This document shows positions 32,491 through 39,970 of a stretch of DNA of 46,578 nt, in pieces. The notes beneath the pieces are model-generated. The model searched no databases, was not told the DNA's origin, and was given only the letters and a program-made list of their open reading frames with translations. The stretch lies in NCBI GenBank assembly GCA_002390845.1, contig DGQT01000118.1:1-46578 (forward strand). Direction: 5' to 3'. Position 1 is the stretch's first letter, and each line of letters begins with the position of its first letter. Source of the DNA: Chitinophagaceae bacterium UBA4407. GTDB lineage: Bacteria > Bacteroidota > Bacteroidia > Chitinophagales > Chitinophagaceae. A program made the translations under genes and the position numbers.

Positions 32491-33189
32491 TTATTTAAAA
32501 TAACTGATAATGTTTTCGATCATTTGATCTTTACCCGGCCACTCGCTTGTAACTATTTTATTGGTACAATATGTTTGAATGGTTGCTGTAGTTGTTTTAC
32601 CAATCGAAAACATAACAGAATTAATGGGAACTGTGTTCATTGAAAAAAAACTGTGTACCGCACTGGGGCTGAAAAAAATGAATGCGTCATAATCATTTTC
32701 TATAAAGACAGGCAGTTGAACAGTTGTGTAAACCACCAGTTCGTTTACGGTAATACTGTTGTAGCGAAGTGTTTCCGGCAATTCATCCAGGCGCTGGTCC
32801 CCACAAAAAAACACAACCTCATCTATCGCTTTTGTTTGAATAATTTTATCAGCAAGCACTGTTGCATTTTTAGCAGTGGCTGCAACTTTTGCTTCTCCAA
32901 AAAAATCGTAAACGAGTTCTTTGGTAATGCCGCCTAAACAAAAGATACTCCAGTCTGGAATTATGGTAAGGTGTTTTATTACTGTTTCTACAGCATTGAT
33001 ACTTGTAAAAACTGCAACAATTTTTTGTAAGGCGAATGCTTGTATTTGCTGAACGATCTGCGGAGTATTTACAGACGCTGTTTCAATAAAAGGAACAGCA
33101 TCTATCTGAATATTGTCTGCAGCCGCTTTTTGAATAAGCTGTTCTTGTAAAGGGCGTGTACATAATATGCTGATTTTATTTTTTTGCAT
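32491..33189 (-). CDS. hemD: Uroporphyrinogen-III synthase
   Basis: Cyclises hydroxymethylbilane with ring D inversion. The family is poorly conserved in sequence; here the ISILCTRPL start, the middle VAVFTSINAVETV segment and the C-terminal IFFSPSAVHSFF (before SIGKTTTATI) fit it, as does its place after hemC. I chose ATG 33189 (MQKNKISILCTRPL), giving 232 aa and overlapping the hemC end by 14 bases. The frame is open to 33222, but the extra 11 residues would overlap hemC further. Confidence 0.92.
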   Translation of the reverse strand: MQKNKISILCTRPLQEQLIQKAAADNIQIDAVPFIETASVNTPQIVQQIQAFALQKIVAVFTSINAVETVIKHLTIIPDWSIFCLGGITKELVYDFFGEAKVAATAKNATVLADKIIQTKAIDEVVFFCGDQRLDELPETLRYNSITVNELVVYTTVQLPVFIENDYDAFIFFSPSAVHSFFSMNTVPINSVMFSIGKTTTATIQTYCTNKIVTSEWPGKDQMIENIISYFK

Positions 33190-34099
33190 TGCGTATTGCT
33201 TCTGAAATTTTTCTGCCTCCATTGTTTAAAAGTTCTGCCGCTGCTTCTGCGCCCGAATTTACTGCATTTTCTATGCTTACTTTTTTTTCAATTTCAGTTT
33301 TTTCTTTCCCGTCCAAAGAAAAAATATTTCCCCTGAAATGAATAACACCGTTGCTTATTTCTGCCAGTGCACTGATGGGTGTAGAACAGCCGCCCATTAA
33401 GGCTTTTAGAAAATCTTTTTCAATTTTTGTACAAAGTGCTGTGTGCTCATCATTTAAGATACTACAAGCTTCCTGTGCGTCTTTATCATCTTCATTGCAT
33501 ACCACCATAATAGCACCCTGCGAAGGTGCGGGCAGCATCCAGTCTAATTCAACAGAATTCTCAGGGCGCAGATTGATCCGTTCCAATCCTGCGGCTGCAA
33601 AGATGGCTCCGTTCCAGTTATGCTCCTGAACTTTTCTTAATCGCGTATTTACATTGCCTCGAAGATTTTCAATTGTGTGGTTGGGATAGCGGTGCGTCCA
33701 TTGCGCCTGCCGACGAATACTGCTGGTTGCAATAACTGCCGAAGAATTAAAATCGTAAAGAAAATCTTTATCGTTTTTGAAAACCAATATGTCTTTGTAT
33801 GATGCTCTCGGGAGGACTGCTGCCTGTACAATTCCTTCAGCCAGTTGGGTGGGTACATCTTTCATGGAATGCACTGCAATATCAATGCGTTTGCTTAACA
33901 GTGCCGCATCTAATGTTTTGGTAAAAATTCCCTGAACAGCCAATTGGTAGAGTGGGGTAATAAGATCCAGATCACCATCGCTTTTTATGTAAATAAGTTC
34001 GCTCTGTATGTTATTGGAAGCCAGTTGCTGCTGTACCAATGAAGCTTGCCAAACAGCTAACTGACTGTCTCTTGTGCCAATCCTTAAAACTTTGTTCAT
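33176..34099 (-). CDS. hemC: Porphobilinogen deaminase (hydroxymethylbilane synthase)
   Basis: Polymerises four porphobilinogens on a dipyrromethane cofactor attached to Cys238 (ALMGGCSTP). RIGTRDSQLAVWQA (6-19), HSMKDVP (77-83) and SSIRRQAQ (126-133, cofactor-binding arginines) are intact. The 307-aa length is normal. It starts 8 bp after hemA and overlaps hemD, so hemA-hemC-hemD form one tight unit. Confidence 0.97.
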   Translation of the reverse strand: MNKVLRIGTRDSQLAVWQASLVQQQLASNNIQSELIYIKSDGDLDLITPLYQLAVQGIFTKTLDAALLSKRIDIAVHSMKDVPTQLAEGIVQAAVLPRASYKDILVFKNDKDFLYDFNSSAVIATSSIRRQAQWTHRYPNHTIENLRGNVNTRLRKVQEHNWNGAIFAAAGLERINLRPENSVELDWMLPAPSQGAIMVVCNEDDKDAQEACSILNDEHTALCTKIEKDFLKALMGGCSTPISALAEISNGVIHFRGNIFSLDGKEKTEIEKKVSIENAVNSGAEAAAELLNNGGRKISEAIRNAKK

Positions 34100-34107
34100 G
34101 GGTTGAT

Positions 34108-35334
34108 TCAGTTAACCTTGCAGGTAATAAAATCGTTAATCGCCTCAATGTAAAAACAGCCGGGTTGATGCTGGCTTCGCATCTTAAGCGCCATATTATT
34201 GATGGTTTTCTGGATATTCCCGGAGTTTGGATTTGCGTTGGTTTCAGTATAAAAATCTGGGTACGCGGCTAAAAACAAATTGCATTGCTGCATATCGATC
34301 AATTTTTGTTTTACAGCTTTTAGCGCAGGCACATTTTTACGCATATTGTACCAGGATGAAAATTCTTTAATATGCTCATTAATGATCTGCTTTGCTTTAG
34401 GTACTTCTGCCAAACGCTTTTGCAGCGTTGCATCGTTAATCCTTGAAAGATCATCCACGTTAACTAAAGTAATGTAAGCCAGTTCTTTGGAAGCAGGGTC
34501 AATATTGTTGGGGATTGATAAATCGATCAGTATTTTATTCCCATAGTTAACCAGGTCATTTTTTAGAATAATTGGTTCAGCTGCGCCGGTGGCAACGATA
34601 ACGATATCGGCATTTTGCACCAGTGCCTTTGCGCTTTGAAAAGGGGCAAACTGTAAACCCATTTCCTTTGCAAGTTCATCAGCAGTTTCTGCGGTACGGT
34701 TAATCAGTGTTATATCGGTAGCTTCTAAATAATCAACAAGGTTTTTACAGGTAATACGCCCGATTTTACCGGTACCCATTAAAACAATCTTTTTATTTTT
34801 TACATCAGTAACATTTTCTTTTAAAAACTGGATAGCGGCAAAAGAAACAGAAACTGTTCCACCGCTTAATGTGGTATTTGTTTTTATTGATTTGGATGCC
34901 TGAAGTACAAAACCAAGCAATCGTTCTAAAAATGTGCCGATGAATCCATTTTCTTTGGCAAATCTTACAGCCGATTTTATTTGACCAACAATTTCATAAT
35001 CGCCCAGAATTTGAGAATCGAGCCCCGAAGCAACTTCAAATAAATGTTCAACGGCTTTCCATCCTCTTTTTATATAGGCAAGCTCTTTAAAAGTTTCCAC
35101 TGAGCCGGCAGTTTCGCTGCAAAGCAGGTTTATTAAAACATCAGCATTAGAAGCCAACCCGTAAATCTCTGTTCGGTTACAGGTGCTTAGCACAAAAATC
35201 TCTGATACATTTAATAAAGGAGCTTTCTTAAGTAGCAAAGAATAATGAGCTTCACTAATAGCAAACCGCCCCCTTGCAGATGCATCTGTTTTTTTGTAGT
35301 TGATTCCTGCAATATAAAACTGGTTGATATCCAT
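34108..35334 (-). CDS. hemA: Glutamyl-tRNA reductase
   Basis: First committed enzyme of C5 heme synthesis, reducing glutamyl-tRNA to glutamate-1-semialdehyde with NADPH. The catalytic Cys52 is in VLSTCNRTEIYG. The NADPH-binding VLMGTGKIGR is at about 184-193, and the C-terminal dimerisation helices follow. At 408 aa it is full length. As first gene of the cluster it is the expected control point; a -7 promoter and PhoB-box-like repeats lie upstream. Confidence 0.97.
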   Translation of the reverse strand: MDINQFYIAGINYKKTDASARGRFAISEAHYSLLLKKAPLLNVSEIFVLSTCNRTEIYGLASNADVLINLLCSETAGSVETFKELAYIKRGWKAVEHLFEVASGLDSQILGDYEIVGQIKSAVRFAKENGFIGTFLERLLGFVLQASKSIKTNTTLSGGTVSVSFAAIQFLKENVTDVKNKKIVLMGTGKIGRITCKNLVDYLEATDITLINRTAETADELAKEMGLQFAPFQSAKALVQNADIVIVATGAAEPIILKNDLVNYGNKILIDLSIPNNIDPASKELAYITLVNVDDLSRINDATLQKRLAEVPKAKQIINEHIKEFSSWYNMRKNVPALKAVKQKLIDMQQCNLFLAAYPDFYTETNANPNSGNIQKTINNMALKMRSQHQPGCFYIEAINDFITCKVN

Positions 35335-35370
35335 GTAAGCTTATAATCTTAGTTTACTTTCTAACAGACG

Positions 35371-35378
35371 CAAAAATA
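35371..35378 (-). promoter_or_regulatory. -7 promoter element of hemA
   Basis: On the minus strand TATTTTTG matches TAnnTTTG perfectly, 36 bp upstream of the hemA ATG. A TTTT stretch at 35397-35400 lies 18 bp further upstream, near the expected -33 position. Confidence 0.6.
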
Positions 35379-35408
35379 GCTCCGGAGATTGCTTTTAAAA
35401 TATGATTT

Positions 35409-35437
35409 ACGTCATGCGAATGTCATTTATATGTCAC
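35409..35437 (+). promoter_or_regulatory. PhoB-box-like direct repeats upstream of hemA
   Basis: ACGTCAT (35409-35415), ATGTCAT (35420-35426) and ATGTCAC (35431-35437): three 7-bp direct repeats exactly 11 bp apart. This is the layout of Pho boxes and other OmpR/PhoB-type operators. They sit just upstream of the hemA -33 region. The regulator and its direction of action are not known. Confidence 0.45.
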
Positions 35438-35500
35438 AAATTGTGTGAGCTGGTATAAACCAAGTGTGAGCTGGTTTTTTTAAAAGCTGAAATGAAAATG

Positions 35501-35562
35501 TTTTTTTTGAAACCAGCAGCAGTGCCCGTGGCATCATCGTTGCGTCGCATTACGTTCATCTC
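35501..35562 (-). repeat. Dispersed intergenic repeat, copy 20
   Basis: Reverse copy: T-run with GAAACCAGCAGC tail, CCGTGGCATCATCG, then TTGCGTCGCATTACGTTC. With copy 21 it brackets the TonB_C lipoprotein gene in inverted orientation. Confidence 0.85.
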
Positions 35563-35689
35563 CTGCACTGCTATTAAGCTTTTACCGAAGCGAAAATTTG
35601 CAATGCCGCCCGTTGCTTTGCTGCCATTAAAAAGTTAGCGGCTATATTATGGAAACCTTACGCAGATTGCATCTCAATATAAATTTTTC

Positions 35690-37126
35690 ATGTTTCTACC
35701 AAGACAATTGTTAGTTCCTACATTTATTATTTTATTACTTTCTTGCAACAGCACAGACAAAGAAAAAGCACAAGCTAATTCGCCAATTTTAACAAAGGAC
35801 ACAATTGCTGCTGTTCCAAAACTGGCAGAAATAAAGCCAGACTTAAAAAGAGTTATAGAAAAAAAGCCAGTTGCTTTTAAAATTAAAAAGAGCCCAAAAG
35901 CATTTGCACTTACTTCAAATTTTCAAGTTCAAACTTCACTGGAAAATGATTTTAAAGTAACAGAACAGGGCTTTCAGGATTTTATAATTTATTCAAATTC
36001 TGACACAACACTTTTATGCAAACAAGGAACAACATTGAAAATAAAGCATTCATGTTTTTTAATCGCATCTACGTTAACAGAAGTAAAAGGGGCAATCACA
36101 TTCCAAGTAAAAGAATTTTATAAAATATCAGATATACTTTCAGCAAGACTCTCCACACATTCAAACGGCAATATCCTTGAAACAGGAGGAATGCTTTTTA
36201 TTCAAGCAACTTCTGACGGACAGTTATGTAAACTCAAAGACAATTCTACAATTGAGATTTCATTTCCTTTTACAGAAAAGAAAGACAGTATGCTTTTGTT
36301 TAGTGGCAGTTGGACAAATCAAAAAATGAATTGGGAACTATTTCCGTCAAACGAAGCCAATCAAAAGGAAATTGTCGAAGAAATTGCAGAATTTCCAGGC
36401 GGCACAGTTGCCTTACAAAATTTCTTTCGTAAAAATCTTGTATATCCTGATTCTTTAGCAGATATGGGAATTGGTGGTATAATTCAAATGAATTTTGTAA
36501 TTGATGAAACGGGAAAAGCAAAAGTTGTCAACTTTAAAAACCGTTCTCAAAAAGGTTTTGAAGGTGCTGTGCTTAATACGTTTTCAAAAATGCCAAAATG
36601 GAAACCTGCAAAAAGAAATGGAGTTCCTATTAAATCGACTTATTCCCAGTCAATAACTTTTTATAATGAAAAACAGAATATAAATGATACAATTTTCAAA
36701 AATGATTTTGAAGCAACAATTAATGACACCAATATTAGCAAAGTGAATACTGCTGATATACGACAATATATTTTCAGCACCTCAAAATTGGGATGGATTA
36801 ATTGCGACAGATTTTATAGCAGCCCAAAACCAAGAACAGACTTTTATGTGGACTGCGGAAACTATACAGAGCTTGACATTAAGCTTGTATTCCATTCTTT
36901 TAAAGCTATTTTAGACAATTACGTTTCGAAGACAACCTATAAATTTCAAAACATACCAGACGATGAAGCGATAACAGTTGTAGTAGTTAAGAAAATGAAT
37001 AATGACACTTTCATTTCATTGACTGAAAGCAACACAAATTTGAAATCAATAAATAACCTTTCATTTGAAAAAGTAACAATGGACAAACTAAAACAGAAAT
37101 TGGAACAGCTTAACAATGCAAGATGA
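35690..37126 (+). CDS. Lipoprotein with TonB C-terminal-like domain
   Basis: A 478-aa lipoprotein: hydrophobic FIILLLSC lipobox with Cys19. Residues of about 70-220 look like a beta-rich unknown domain (FQVQTSLENDFKVTEQGFQD). Residues 234-324 match the TonB/TonB_C fold (FPGGTVALQNFFRKNLVYPD, GGIIQMNFVIDETGKA, KMPKWKPAKRNGVPIKS). A further C-terminal region of about 150 aa is unassigned. In a true TonB the domain is at the C-terminus behind an inner membrane helix. Here it is central in a lipoprotein, so energy transduction is doubtful. Visibly more AT-rich than its neighbours, and bracketed by inverted repeat copies. Confidence 0.85.
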   Translation: MFLPRQLLVPTFIILLLSCNSTDKEKAQANSPILTKDTIAAVPKLAEIKPDLKRVIEKKPVAFKIKKSPKAFALTSNFQVQTSLENDFKVTEQGFQDFIIYSNSDTTLLCKQGTTLKIKHSCFLIASTLTEVKGAITFQVKEFYKISDILSARLSTHSNGNILETGGMLFIQATSDGQLCKLKDNSTIEISFPFTEKKDSMLLFSGSWTNQKMNWELFPSNEANQKEIVEEIAEFPGGTVALQNFFRKNLVYPDSLADMGIGGIIQMNFVIDETGKAKVVNFKNRSQKGFEGAVLNTFSKMPKWKPAKRNGVPIKSTYSQSITFYNEKQNINDTIFKNDFEATINDTNISKVNTADIRQYIFSTSKLGWINCDRFYSSPKPRTDFYVDCGNYTELDIKLVFHSFKAILDNYVSKTTYKFQNIPDDEAITVVVVKKMNNDTFISLTESNTNLKSINNLSFEKVTMDKLKQKLEQLNNAR

Positions 37127-37202
37127 ACTACACCCTCTAACATTGGTATTGCTGCAAGTGGGGCTGGACATCATAAAATATCCCACCTGTAGCAATGCCT
37201 GT

Positions 37203-37270
37203 CCGGAACGATGAAAGGATTGCGACGCAACAGCCGGTGCCATAAAAAACCAAAGCTGGTATCATAAATT
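37203..37270 (+). repeat. Dispersed intergenic repeat, copy 21
   Basis: CCGGAACGATGAAAGGATTG then CGACGCAACAGCCGGTGCCA and a diverged tail AGCTGGTATCATAAA. The 5' half of the core has decayed. Confidence 0.8.
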
Positions 37271-37339
37271 TCATATCCTATAAATGAACGAATATGATTG
37301 TGATCGATAAACTTCTACTTTTACCGCCAAAGCATTTGC

Positions 37340-38791
37340 ATGAACACGATTATTGAAAATATACGCGAGTTGTTTCACAAGTTTGCGGGCCAGCCGTTTG
37401 AGCATATTACCAAAATACCCGAAAGCGGCAGCGACAGAACTTATTTCAGAATACAATACAACCACGAAACTTTTATCGCAACGCATAACCTGAATGTAAA
37501 AGAGAATAAAACATTTATCAGTTTCAGCAAACACTTTAAAGCACTTGGGCTGCCGGTGCCAAATATTTTTGCAGTAAATGAAGATTTTACCCTTTATATA
37601 CAGGAAGACCTGGGTACTTCTTCTTTGTTAAATGAGCTTGAAGCTTATGGCCATAACGATTTTGTATATACCCTGTTTTGTAAAAGCATAGCGCAACTGG
37701 CAAAATTGCAGATCAATGGACACAACGGGCTTGACTATAATTTATGCTTAACCGGAAAAGAATTTGGCAAACAAGCCATTATGAGCGACCTGCTGTATTT
37801 TAAATATTATTTTCTGGACACACTAAAACTACCTTACGACAAACAGGTACTGCTCGATGATTTTGATGCATTGAGTACCTACCTTACCAGAACAGAATAT
37901 AAGTATTTTATGTTCCGCGATTTTCAAAGCAGGAATATCATTGTAAACAATAACGAGGTTTTTTTTATTGATTACCAGGGCGGCATGCAGGGCGCTTTAC
38001 AGTACGATGTGGCCAGCCTTTTATGGCAGGCAAAAGCAGCGTTAAGCGATGAATGGAAGAGCAGCCTGCTGGAATATTATATGGACACCATTGATGCGCT
38101 TTTAGAAAAGCCGGTCAACAGGCAGTTATTTGTTAGCCAGTACTATGGATATGTGTTAATACGCCTGCTGCAGGTGTTGGGTGCTTATGGTTTCAGGGGA
38201 TTGTTTGAACGAAAAGCCCATTTTCTTGCAAGCATACCACTCGCACTAAAAAATCTTAAAAGTTTTTTAGAGAACAACCGTGCGGGCATTGTACTGCCTG
38301 AGTTTGACAGGATTTTACACCTGCTGGTAAGCGATGAAATTACCAGCCGTTTTAATCCGGTTCAGGCAAATGAACATACGCCATTGGTTATCAAAATAAA
38401 AAGCTTCTCGTATAAAAAGGGCATCCCGAAAGATGACAGTAATAATGGTGGCGGCTTTGTTTTTGATTGCAGGGGCATTCTGAACCCGGGCCGTTTCAAT
38501 GCCTATAAAACCATCTCGGGAAAAGATAAAGCTGTAATTGATTTTCTGGAGCAACAAACCAAAATGAATGCCTTTCTTAACAGCGCTTTCGATATGGTAG
38601 ATATTTCTGTAGAAGATTATTTACAGCGTGGTTTTGAAAGCCTGGCCATAAATTTTGGTTGTACCGGGGGCCAGCACAGAAGTGTTTATGCCGCAGAGCA
38701 AATGGCGCGTCATTTAAAGAATAAGTACAAGGTTAAAACAGAACTGGAGCATACCAATGAAAGCAATTGGGTAAAAGAAATAAAGGAATAA
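37340..38791 (+). CDS. APH-type sugar kinase fused to a RapZ C-terminal domain
   Basis: A 483-aa two-domain protein. Residues of about 1-330 are an aminoglycoside-phosphotransferase/choline-kinase fold: SGSDRTYFRI (29-38), catalytic RDFQSRN (193-199) and metal Asp211 in FFIDYQGG. Residues of about 347-475 match the RapZ C-terminal domain (VFDCRGILNPG, INFGCTGGQHRS at 438-448). AmgK, the MurNAc/GlcNAc-1-kinase of peptidoglycan recycling, has this kinase fold and pairs with MurU; a MurU-like gene follows here. The RapZ C-domain of E. coli senses glucosamine-6-phosphate, so the fusion may link sensing to phosphorylation. Substrate is inference. Confidence 0.85.
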   Translation: MNTIIENIRELFHKFAGQPFEHITKIPESGSDRTYFRIQYNHETFIATHNLNVKENKTFISFSKHFKALGLPVPNIFAVNEDFTLYIQEDLGTSSLLNELEAYGHNDFVYTLFCKSIAQLAKLQINGHNGLDYNLCLTGKEFGKQAIMSDLLYFKYYFLDTLKLPYDKQVLLDDFDALSTYLTRTEYKYFMFRDFQSRNIIVNNNEVFFIDYQGGMQGALQYDVASLLWQAKAALSDEWKSSLLEYYMDTIDALLEKPVNRQLFVSQYYGYVLIRLLQVLGAYGFRGLFERKAHFLASIPLALKNLKSFLENNRAGIVLPEFDRILHLLVSDEITSRFNPVQANEHTPLVIKIKSFSYKKGIPKDDSNNGGGFVFDCRGILNPGRFNAYKTISGKDKAVIDFLEQQTKMNAFLNSAFDMVDISVEDYLQRGFESLAINFGCTGGQHRSVYAAEQMARHLKNKYKVKTELEHTNESNWVKEIKE

Positions 38792-38807
38792 ACCGCGATA
38801 AGAAAAT

Positions 38808-38872
38808 TTATTTTGAGCCAGGCAGAAGACCTATTATTAAGCATTGTTGCGTCGCACTCTTGTACTTTCAAA
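38808..38872 (-). repeat. Dispersed intergenic repeat, copy 22
   Basis: Reverse copy: ATTTATTTTGAGCCAGGCAG tail, GCATTGTTGCGTCGCACTC, then TTGTACTTTC. It lies inside the open frame upstream of the nucleotidyltransferase and shows that this stretch is non-coding. Confidence 0.88.
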
Positions 38873-38951
38873 ACAATATTGAGCAATTTGCCATCACCAT
38901 CATAATCCCGATCAACTTGTTTACGAAAATCAATATTAATGAACATACGAG

Positions 38952-38966
38952 CCCCCCTTCAGGGGT
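38952..38966 (+). repeat. C4/G4 hairpin before the nucleotidyltransferase gene
   Basis: CCCC-TTCA-GGGG (stem 38954-38957 with 38962-38965), followed by TTGGGG, 17 bp before the start codon. It resembles common Bacteroidota REP-like hairpins. It may be a leader structure. Confidence 0.5.
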
Positions 38967-38982
38967 TGGGGACATTAAAGCA

Positions 38983-39690
38983 ATGATACTTGCCGCAGGT
39001 TTGGGCACAAGACTAAAACCCTTTACTGATCAGCATCCTAAGGCGCTTGCATTAATAAACGGAAAAAGTTTGCTGCAGCGCAATATAGAATACCTGCAGC
39101 AATTTGGCATTTACGATGTTGGAGTAAATGTGCATCATTTTGCCGGGCAAATCATTGATGCAATAAATATAAATAAAGGCTGGGGCAGCAAGATCACCAT
39201 TAGCGATGAAAGCGATGAAGTGCTTGAAACGGGAGGCGGATTAAAAAAAGCAGCACCTTTTTTAAATGATAATGAAAATTTCATTTTAATAAACGTTGAT
39301 GTACTTACCGACCTTAACCTTGGGGAAATGATGGATGCTCATTTAAAAGAAAACCCACTGGCTACACTTGCAACAACCCAGCGAAAAACTTCAAGATATT
39401 TTCTTTTTAATGATAATGATGAATTGTGCGGATGGCGGAATACAGAAACCGGTGCGGAGCGGATTTCGAGGAATTCAGAAACCTTTTATCAGCGGGCATT
39501 CAGTGGCATTCATATTATCAGTTCCCGCATTTTTCAGGAAATGGGGCAGCAGGGAAAATTTTCAATGGTGGATGCTTACCTTGAGGCTGCAAAAACTAAA
39601 ACAATCAAATCTTTCGATCATTCTGCCAGTAAGTTTATTGATGTTGGTAAGCCTGAAAGTATTATAAAAGCGGAGGCAATTTTTGAGTAA
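38983..39690 (+). CDS. Nucleotidyltransferase, MurU-like
   Basis: NTP transferase of 235 aa making NDP-sugar from sugar-1-phosphate. The signature MILAAGLGTRLKPFTDQHPK is at residues 1-20, with the metal-binding Asp in ILINVDVLTDL. The frame stays open back to 38767, but that stretch crosses repeat copy 22, so ATG 38983, immediately at the signature, is the start. It follows the APH-RapZ fusion, matching the AmgK-MurU pairing known from Pseudomonas; UDP-MurNAc salvage is therefore likely but inferred. Confidence 0.88.
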   Translation: MILAAGLGTRLKPFTDQHPKALALINGKSLLQRNIEYLQQFGIYDVGVNVHHFAGQIIDAININKGWGSKITISDESDEVLETGGGLKKAAPFLNDNENFILINVDVLTDLNLGEMMDAHLKENPLATLATTQRKTSRYFLFNDNDELCGWRNTETGAERISRNSETFYQRAFSGIHIISSRIFQEMGQQGKFSMVDAYLEAAKTKTIKSFDHSASKFIDVGKPESIIKAEAIFE

Positions 39691-39779
39691 TGTTTTATCG
39701 TCTTTTAACAAGGAAACAAGAATTTTTTTAGTGATTGATGTTTCAAATTTTCGCTTCTATAAAAGCTGAATAAATTTCT

Positions 39780-39842
39780 GAACGTACAAGTGAGTGACAC
39801 AACAGGCGATGCCACGAAGCACAACTGATGGTTCAAAAAAAA
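39780..39842 (+). repeat. Dispersed intergenic repeat, copy 23 (GAGTGACACAA variant)
   Basis: GAACGTACAAGTGAGTGACA followed by CAACAGGCGATGCCACGAAG and the tail TGGTTCAAAAAAAAGC. The GGCGATGCC body is intact although the core is the CpG-less variant. Confidence 0.88.
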
Positions 39843-39881
39843 GCGGCAATCACTTATACAAAAATTGGCAACATACACAAA

Positions 39882-39914
39882 TTTGGAAGCTATTTGTTAT
39901 TTCCTTTACATTTG
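39882..39914 (+). promoter_or_regulatory. Promoter of the rimP-nusA-infB unit
   Basis: TTTG at 39882-39885 and TACATTTG at 39907-39914 (perfect TAnnTTTG) with 21 bp between them, close to the -33/-7 Bacteroidota consensus. Transcription should start near 39920, giving a leader of about 50 nt that contains the hairpin at 39937-39955. Confidence 0.65.
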
Positions 39915-39936
39915 CAGCGGAAAATGAATGACAGGA

Positions 39937-39965
39937 GGGAACGAAAATCGTTCCCTTCTCTTTTT
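39937..39965 (+). terminator. Terminator-like leader hairpin before rimP
   Basis: GGGAACGA (39937-39944), AAA loop, TCGTTCCC (39948-39955), then TTCTCTTTTT. This is an 8-bp perfect stem with a U-rich run inside the leader, ending 5 bp before the rimP ATG. A 22-codon open frame from ATG 39924 crosses the hairpin and overlaps the rimP start out of frame (stop at 39990-39992). The layout suggests attenuation or NusA feedback; that function is inference. Confidence 0.65.
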
Positions 39966-39970
39966 ACCAT

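Larger units (their letters stand above)
35335..35689. other. 355-bp divergent region between hemA and the TonB_C lipoprotein gene
   Basis: From left to right: hemA promoter (35371-35378), three 11-bp-spaced GTCAT/C repeats (35409-35437), the doubled GTGTGAGCTGGT (35443-35454 and 35464-35475, 21 bp apart), and repeat copy 20. A TTTTACCGAAGCGAAAATTT segment at about 35580 is the extended repeat arm. No ORF is supported. Confidence 0.65.

Noticed and set aside
38767..38982. N-terminal extension of the MurU-like nucleotidyltransferase
   Set aside because: The stretch crosses repeat copy 22 and a C4/G4 hairpin, overlaps the end of the previous gene, and the family begins exactly at MILAAG.
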